Assembly (NCBI GenBank): GCA_913057775.1
Contig: CAJXOG010000015.1
Location: 1-32,411 of the forward strand
DNA from: an uncultured Fodinibius sp.
GTDB taxonomy: Bacteria; Bacteroidota; Rhodothermia; Balneolales; Balneolaceae
DNA length: 32,411 nucleotides
Reading direction: 5' to 3'
The position numbers and the translations under genes are program-made. Below, one piece after another: positions 27,462 to 32,411 of the stretch (its first letter is position 1; every line of letters starts with the position of its first letter). The notes under the pieces are model-generated. The model had not been told where the DNA came from and did not search any database. It was given only the letters and a program-made list of their open reading frames with translations.

Positions 27462-28034
27462 ATGGACTCAATTTCTGATAAGCAATTTTCTGAGTGGGCT
27501 CGTAGCATTCAAAGCGGCGACGAAATTGCTTTTAAAAATATGTTTGATGCAACCTTTGAAAATTATGTAAGATATGCTTGGCGGTTTACCAAAAACAAAG
27601 ATTCTGCCATGGATATTGTTCAGGAAAGTTTTATAAAACTTTGGCAGAAACGTTCAAATCTAGATCCTTCAAAATCATTGAAAACCTATTTATACCGGAT
27701 CGTGAAAAACAATTCACTCAATTATTTACGCGATACCCGCCAACACACAACACAGATGGAGGACGTGCAAATTGCTGACGATAGTTCAATCGTTTTTGAA
27801 GAAGATCAGGAATCAGAATTACTAGAGCCGTTAAAAAAGTGGATTGATGAATTGCCCGACAGACAGCAGGAAGCATTTAAATTAAGCAGATATGAAGGGC
27901 TTTCCCACGATGAAATTGCTGAAATTATGGATATATCAGCACGTACAGTAAATAACCACATTGTTGCAGCACTCAATAACCTTCAGGAAAGGTACAAATC
28001 CTACAAGGACGTTAGTGGCAAACATTATGAATAG
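27462..28034 (+). CDS. ECF RNA polymerase sigma factor (FecI-like)
   Basis: The 190-residue protein has region 2 (about 15-95, DIVQESFIKLWQKR at 51-64, followed by the family's YLYRIVKNNSLNYLR) and region 4 (about 121-175, LPDRQQEAFKLSRYEGLSHDEIAE, HTH at VNNHIVAALNNL), without regions 1 or 3. This is the ECF class. The gene is followed by a FecR anti-sigma gene whose start overlaps it by 8 bases, then by a TonB receptor with an STN domain, so it is the sigma of a cell-surface signalling system. It is presumably held inactive by FecR until the receptor senses its ligand. The ATG 27462 follows the two-block element closely. Confidence 0.95.
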   Translation: MDSISDKQFSEWARSIQSGDEIAFKNMFDATFENYVRYAWRFTKNKDSAMDIVQESFIKLWQKRSNLDPSKSLKTYLYRIVKNNSLNYLRDTRQHTTQMEDVQIADDSSIVFEEDQESELLEPLKKWIDELPDRQQEAFKLSRYEGLSHDEIAEIMDISARTVNNHIVAALNNLQERYKSYKDVSGKHYE

Positions 28035-28992
28035 CAAAAATTCCTTTAACAACTGGCTAAATAAATTCCTGGATGAATTGGATCAGGAAAAACAAGAAAA
28101 TGTTGAGAAAATTTGGACAGAAGCAAAAAGAACTGATGAAAGTCAGAAGGTATCTGTTTCCGAAGAGGAAAAGGATAAAGTATTTGCTACTATCGCTTCA
28201 CAAACTGGAATAGATACTGATACTAAAGATAAAGATGATGAACCCAAACCAACGAAAATCAGAACATTAAATTGGAGATGGATAGCGGCTGCAGCAACTA
28301 TCGTTATTGCGGCAGGTTTATCCTATCTTGCTATACCGGTACAATACTCAGCCTCATATGGAGAAATGGCTACCGTAACTTTGCCTGACCAATCTACTGT
28401 TACGCTTAATAGCGGCTCATCTATCACTTACAATCGACTATTCAATTTAATCGACAGAGAAGTTTCTTTAGAAGGTGAAGCGTATTTTGAAGTTGAAAAT
28501 AGGAATCTTCCCTTCATAGTACATACCTCAAACGCAACCGTAAAGGTATTGGGAACTTCTTTTAATATTCGCTCTTGGAAAGATAGTCCGGTACCGGAAA
28601 CATCAGTGCTTTTAACGGAAGGATCACTTGCTTTTTATCCTACCGAGAAACCTGATAAGTCCGTTATTCTGGAACCCAGTCAAAAAAGCAGTCTTAAAAA
28701 TATTGATGGAATTCCAGAACAGCCTTTTGATGTTTCTAAAGATAAAACTTTAGCTTGGATGAATAATCAATTTGCCTTCGAAAATGTGCCTTTAATACAA
28801 ATTATTAGAGAAATAGAGAGGCGATTTGATCTTAATATTCAAGTAGAACCGAAAGAGGTGTTATTTGATACCCTCACCATATACTACAATAACAAAGTGG
28901 ATGCTGATCAAATTGTACAGGATATTTGTCAGAGCAAAGCACTGAAGTATCGAAAAATAAATGGCGGATTTATCATAGAAAACAAGAGATGA
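28027..28992 (+). CDS. FecR-type anti-sigma factor with DUF4974 domain
   Basis: The frame is open from 27961, but ATG 28027 (8 bases inside the sigma gene) gives a sensible 321-residue protein. A cytoplasmic N-terminal helical part (about 1-80) precedes one transmembrane helix (about 85-103, WIAAAATIVIAAGLSYLAI). The periplasmic FecR domain (about 112-235) contains YGEMATVTLPDQSTVTLNSG and EVSLEGEAYFEV. The C-terminal DUF4974 domain (about 245-321) contains FENVPLIQIIREIERRF and ends in NGGFIIENK. By the FecIR model, it binds the sigma factor on the inside and the receptor's STN domain in the periplasm. The receptor gene starts 22 bases after its stop. Confidence 0.94.
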   Translation: MNSKNSFNNWLNKFLDELDQEKQENVEKIWTEAKRTDESQKVSVSEEEKDKVFATIASQTGIDTDTKDKDDEPKPTKIRTLNWRWIAAAATIVIAAGLSYLAIPVQYSASYGEMATVTLPDQSTVTLNSGSSITYNRLFNLIDREVSLEGEAYFEVENRNLPFIVHTSNATVKVLGTSFNIRSWKDSPVPETSVLLTEGSLAFYPTEKPDKSVILEPSQKSSLKNIDGIPEQPFDVSKDKTLAWMNNQFAFENVPLIQIIREIERRFDLNIQVEPKEVLFDTLTIYYNNKVDADQIVQDICQSKALKYRKINGGFIIENKR

Positions 28993-29014
28993 TCAATTCT
29001 TTTACTGCATCGGC

Positions 29015-31795
29015 ATGAAATTAAAGAGTATACTGCTATTTTATTTACTTTTATTCTCAATGTCTTCCAGTTTTGCTCAAAACAATGGCAGAACGGCATC
29101 CGAAAGATATACCCTCATGTTTCGCGGAACACCCATCGAAGAAGCGATTAAAGAACTTGTTGACAAAACTCAAATTGACCTTATATATGATTCGTCAATC
29201 TTAAGCTCTCAGCAAGTTTTTAGCCTTTCAAAAAATCAAACGCCGGAACAGATTCTTTCCAATATTTTGGAAGGTACCAACCTGGATTATATCCAGCTTT
29301 CCTCGGGCACGTATGTCATTATTAAATCTGCTCAAAATCGATCCCGGTATGGCAGTTTGGCCGGCATGGTACTTGATAAGAATACGGGAAAGCCTCTTGA
29401 AGACGCAAACATTTTAATTGCTGATGCTTCTACCGGGACTTCTTCCAACAGCGCGGGACGGTTTACTATTGCTCCATTGTTAACCGGCAAATATGAAGTA
29501 GCCGTTACCTATGTAGGTTACAGAACCGTGAGAGATACTGTTTCCATCCCACTAAATAGTGAAAACCCACGTAAGTTCTACCTAGAATCCCGTCCGGTAT
29601 TTATTGAACCACTGGTGGTATCAAGTATACAGCCAAGACTACCCTATAATAAATCAGGAAGTGAAGAGGTGAATAACCTCACACAAACACTTTCTTCTTA
29701 TACCGGTTCTCCCGATGCCATGAAAAGTGTGCAATCCGTAATGGGTGTTAATTTCAGTATTCCTTTGGCTGATTTTAATATTCAAGGTGGGGCGGAAGGA
29801 GAAAACCAGGTTATGCTGGATGGTGTACCTATTTACAATCCAGTCAGCTTTGGCAGGTTAACTGGTGCCTTTAGTCCCTACGCCTTACAAAAAGTTACTG
29901 TGCACAAAGCCGGCTACCGACCCTCGATTGGCAGTCAGCTCTCCGGTATTATTTCTATAACCCAAGATCTGCCGGGTGAAGAGGAAAACAATGCCATGCT
30001 GCAGGCTGATCCGCTTAGTCTAAATGGCCGGATAAACCTGACAACATCACTTGGTAAAGGGATCGAGTATAAAACTATGATAGCAGGTAGAACAAATATC
30101 TGGAGATGGTACCAAAAACCTACCCTTTCTAATACCCTTGAAAATTGGGACCGTCTGGATCCCATAATTTCCGGCAACCTGATTAACAATGGCATGGACG
30201 GAATACTTTTTGAACAGGCTAGTCATCAATCCAATGTCAATTTCTATGATTTGCACTGGAGCAATGAAATAGCATTCAATGATTTTCATACGACTTACTT
30301 GAGCTACTATCGGGGCAAAAACTACCTTCAGACCCGTCTGCTTTCCAACAATAGTGATCAGGATGGAACCCCTGAGTCGATGTATACCCGCGATACCTAT
30401 GACTGGATGAATGATATATTACGATTGGAACATAACTGGCTGATCAATTCCCGCTGGCAGACCCAATTCAGCCTTTCCTATTCCAATCATTACTCAAATC
30501 ATCACTTTGGCATGGCAAGCACTGAGGATATTGCTTCAGTACCCGGCAATAATAACCAGCTTATAAACAACTTGGATCAATATATTGACAGCCAACCTCA
30601 CACAGGTGATCAAAGTTCAATCAGGGAGTATTCTTTTAATGCAAATTTTGAATATAGCCTGAATCGAAATCATAAACTGAACTTCGGTATTGAGCCAAAA
30701 ATTGTAGATTACTCTTTTAAGCTGTCAGATCTATTTTACCACTTCTCTTCTTCCCGCAGTTCAACCTTTCTGTTATCAGGATTTCTTGAAGATGATTATA
30801 CACTTAATCTTAATACAAAAATTACCACGGGATCAAGATTTACCTATGTCCCAAACCGGCAGAAGTTTTTTCTGGAACCCCGAATTTCCGCCCAGACTGA
30901 TTTCCAGGAAACCACCTTGGGCTTTGTTTCATTAAGGTTGTCAGGAGGATTATACCGGCAGTATGTAAATCAGTTTGATGTGACCAATGTAGGCCCCAGT
31001 TCCATTGTTCCCTCAATCCGTTTTTGGGTACCGGTTGACTTTACCACAGATGTTCCGAAATCATATCATACCAGTTCTGAGATTCTTGTGGAACCCCAAG
31101 AAACCCTCTCACTAAAATGGGAAGGATATTACAAATGGAACCCCACTATTTTGATGCTTGACTACCATGCCCTTCTGGAACAGCCTGATGATCCAAATGC
31201 CAAATTTGACAGACAGAGCACTTTTATTGAACATGGCAAAAGATATAGCTACGGTACCGGTGTTAGTGCTGAGAAGCTTTTTGAGGAGCTGATGATGGAG
31301 TTAAGCTTGTCTTATGAATACAGTATTTCCAAGCAGAGAAGTCCCAAACGATTTAACGCCCAATATGTCACAGCACCTTGGAATGAACCTCACAAGCTTA
31401 CGGCCGCTGTCAACTGGAATATATTTTCTTCTTTCATGATAACAGTCAGGTGGCAGAGCATTTGGGGAAGAAGCTGGGCCTTCAATAAATCATACTATGA
31501 TTACCTGCCCATCAATAACAATCGCTCACAATATGGCACCGTCGATTTCAACAGCCCATCCAACGATATCCTAAGTCCCTATCACCAGCTCGATGTCGGC
31601 TTCAACTGGTCATGGGATTTAAACGATTCAAAAATTAAGCTAAGACTGGATTTGGTCAATTTGTTAGATCGAAAAAATACCCTGGAAAAGAGATTGATCC
31701 CGGAACAATCATCACAGGGTGCCCTGCAGTACGCCATCCAACGAAAAAACCTGCCTGGATTTACCCCTTCTGTCGGTATTCGATTTATTTATTAA
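29015..31795 (+). CDS. TonB-dependent outer-membrane receptor with STN signalling domain
   Basis: The 926-residue protein has a signal peptide (hydrophobic about 5-18, cleavage at SSFAQ near 22). Next is an STN domain (about 31-104, RYTLMFRGTPIEEAIKELV to GTYVIIK), a carboxypeptidase-regulatory-like domain (about 113-195, GSLAGMVLDKNTGKPLEDAN), a plug (about 225-315, NIQGGAEGENQVMLDGVPIYNP) and a long beta-barrel ending in GFTPSVGIRFIY with an aromatic C-terminus. The STN domain marks it as a signal-transducing receptor acting with the FecR/sigma pair upstream. Its substrate is unknown; no siderophore or glycan gene is visible nearby. No SusD follows: the next gene is a FAS1 lipoprotein. Confidence 0.95.
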   Translation: MKLKSILLFYLLLFSMSSSFAQNNGRTASERYTLMFRGTPIEEAIKELVDKTQIDLIYDSSILSSQQVFSLSKNQTPEQILSNILEGTNLDYIQLSSGTYVIIKSAQNRSRYGSLAGMVLDKNTGKPLEDANILIADASTGTSSNSAGRFTIAPLLTGKYEVAVTYVGYRTVRDTVSIPLNSENPRKFYLESRPVFIEPLVVSSIQPRLPYNKSGSEEVNNLTQTLSSYTGSPDAMKSVQSVMGVNFSIPLADFNIQGGAEGENQVMLDGVPIYNPVSFGRLTGAFSPYALQKVTVHKAGYRPSIGSQLSGIISITQDLPGEEENNAMLQADPLSLNGRINLTTSLGKGIEYKTMIAGRTNIWRWYQKPTLSNTLENWDRLDPIISGNLINNGMDGILFEQASHQSNVNFYDLHWSNEIAFNDFHTTYLSYYRGKNYLQTRLLSNNSDQDGTPESMYTRDTYDWMNDILRLEHNWLINSRWQTQFSLSYSNHYSNHHFGMASTEDIASVPGNNNQLINNLDQYIDSQPHTGDQSSIREYSFNANFEYSLNRNHKLNFGIEPKIVDYSFKLSDLFYHFSSSRSSTFLLSGFLEDDYTLNLNTKITTGSRFTYVPNRQKFFLEPRISAQTDFQETTLGFVSLRLSGGLYRQYVNQFDVTNVGPSSIVPSIRFWVPVDFTTDVPKSYHTSSEILVEPQETLSLKWEGYYKWNPTILMLDYHALLEQPDDPNAKFDRQSTFIEHGKRYSYGTGVSAEKLFEELMMELSLSYEYSISKQRSPKRFNAQYVTAPWNEPHKLTAAVNWNIFSSFMITVRWQSIWGRSWAFNKSYYDYLPINNNRSQYGTVDFNSPSNDILSPYHQLDVGFNWSWDLNDSKIKLRLDLVNLLDRKNTLEKRLIPEQSSQGALQYAIQRKNLPGFTPSVGIRFIY

Positions 31796-31809
31796 AAAAA
31801 TCAGTGCCG

Positions 31810-31837
31810 ACTAGTCATACCCTTTTTTTCTAGTGTA
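31810..31837 (+). promoter_or_regulatory. Second copy of the two-block promoter element, before the FAS1 gene
   Basis: CTAGTCATACC (31811-31821) and TAGTGTA (31831-31837) are separated by 9 bases, the same distance as at 27412-27439. Over the 27 positions 24 are identical. It starts 15 bases after the receptor stop and ends 54 bases before ATG 31892. Confidence 0.6.
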
Positions 31838-31891
31838 TATAAGTGTGAACTCAAATTATTAACTAATTCACACTATATATTATATACTATT

Positions 31892-32411
31892 ATGGAAACA
31901 ACAACTCACAATCCCTTAATAAAACTAAGAACGTTTCTGTTCAATAGTTTTATTGCAGTTCTATTAGTATTTACGCTACAAGCGTGTGGTGGCGATGACG
32001 ACGGTCCCACGGACCCGCCGAGCGAAACAGGAAATATTGTTGAAGTCGCTCAGTCAAATGACGATTTCAGTGATCTTGTTTCAGCCTTAAGTGATGCCGG
32101 TTTGGTATCTACTCTCGAAGGTGATGGCCCGTTTACGGTCTTCGCCCCGACCAACGATGCGTTCGCTAATCTTGGGGTCGATATTTCCACGCTCTCAACT
32201 GAACAGCTCGAAGAAGTACTCAGCTATCATGTCGTAAGCGGAAATATCGCATCAGGTGACCTTACTCCACCACAATCTGCCGCAGCACTTGCCGGAGGAG
32301 ACCTCTTTATTACGAGCGCCGACGGCAATGTCACTGTCAATGACAATGCCACGGTCGTGAATGCCGATATCGAAGCCTCCAATGGCATCATCCATGCTGT
32401 CGATCAGGTGT
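31892..32411 (+). CDS. FAS1 (fasciclin) domain surface lipoprotein (partial, runs off the window)
   Basis: The 5' part of a gene is cut by the window edge with no stop, giving 173 residues. It starts METTTHNPLIKLRTF, then a hydrophobic stretch and a lipobox (LQAC, Cys at about 32), so it should be an outer-membrane lipoprotein. The first residues after the Cys are GGDDDGP, an acid-rich start of the kind used as a lipoprotein surface-export signal in Bacteroidota. The FAS1 domain begins near residue 48; the two conserved boxes are seen: FTVFAPTNDAF (H1) and NGIIHAVDQV (H2) at the window edge. FAS1 domains mediate adhesion or protein contacts. It has its own copy of the two-block promoter. Base composition is richer in G+C than the preceding operon. 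Confidence 0.9.
   Translation, partial: METTTHNPLIKLRTFLFNSFIAVLLVFTLQACGGDDDGPTDPPSETGNIVEVAQSNDDFSDLVSALSDAGLVSTLEGDGPFTVFAPTNDAFANLGVDISTLSTEQLEEVLSYHVVSGNIASGDLTPPQSAAALAGGDLFITSADGNVTVNDNATVVNADIEASNGIIHAVDQV

Noticed and set aside
1-32411. CRISPR arrays, tRNA/rRNA genes, insertion sequences or prophage genes
   Set aside because: No repeat arrays, tRNA-like cloverleaf, transposase or phage proteins were seen on either strand.

Overview
The window looks like a chromosomal segment of a member of the Bacteroidota/Balneolota (FCB) group, most probably a Balneolaceae relative. That placement is an inference from family content: a FecI/FecR/STN-type TonB receptor cluster, DUF5683 directly after parB, DUF58/BatA genes, a BatD-like partner, SusC-style carboxypeptidase-regulatory domains, few Shine-Dalgarno sites and TAnnTTTG-like promoter -7 elements. 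It carries mostly housekeeping genes plus one signalling/surface cluster at the right edge.

Layout. Positions 1-277 hold the 3' end of an outer-membrane beta-barrel-like protein, followed by a clear terminator. Positions 360-982 hold a decayed TRIC/UPF0126 membrane-channel gene with two nonsense codons and one frameshift. A secreted DUF2914 protein (1053-1445) converges, with a 4-base tail overlap, on polA (1442-4222, minus). An RsbU-like PP2C phosphatase (4351-5508) converges on transketolase (5543-7552, minus) through a shared hairpin. A secreted TPR protein follows (7695-8717, minus).

The minus-strand run from 12020 down to 8923 reads parA, parB, DUF5683 protein, LOG-family nucleotide phosphoribohydrolase, tightly packed like an operon. 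Alanine dehydrogenase (12293-13405) and a small winged-helix-like protein (13518-13787) complete the left half.

From 13980 to 18356 lies a Bat-type locus (DUF58 protein, BatD-like membrane protein, VWA protein BatA) interrupted by an opposing M23 lipoprotein peptidase gene. mfd (18486-21839) is translationally coupled to a Sua5/YrdC tRNA t6A gene that starts with TTG. A TPR-thioredoxin exported protein and an M1 metallopeptidase converge on a long perfect hairpin at 24891-24932.

The right end (27412-32411) is the most interesting part. It holds an ECF sigma factor, a FecR anti-sigma factor, a TonB-dependent receptor with an N-terminal STN signalling domain, and then a FAS1 (fasciclin) lipoprotein truncated by the window edge. 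Near-identical two-block promoter-like elements with the same spacing precede the sigma gene and the FAS1 gene. This suggests that the sigma factor drives both its own operon and the FAS1 gene: a cell-surface signalling circuit whose output is a surface adhesin-type lipoprotein in the place where a SusD-type partner often sits.
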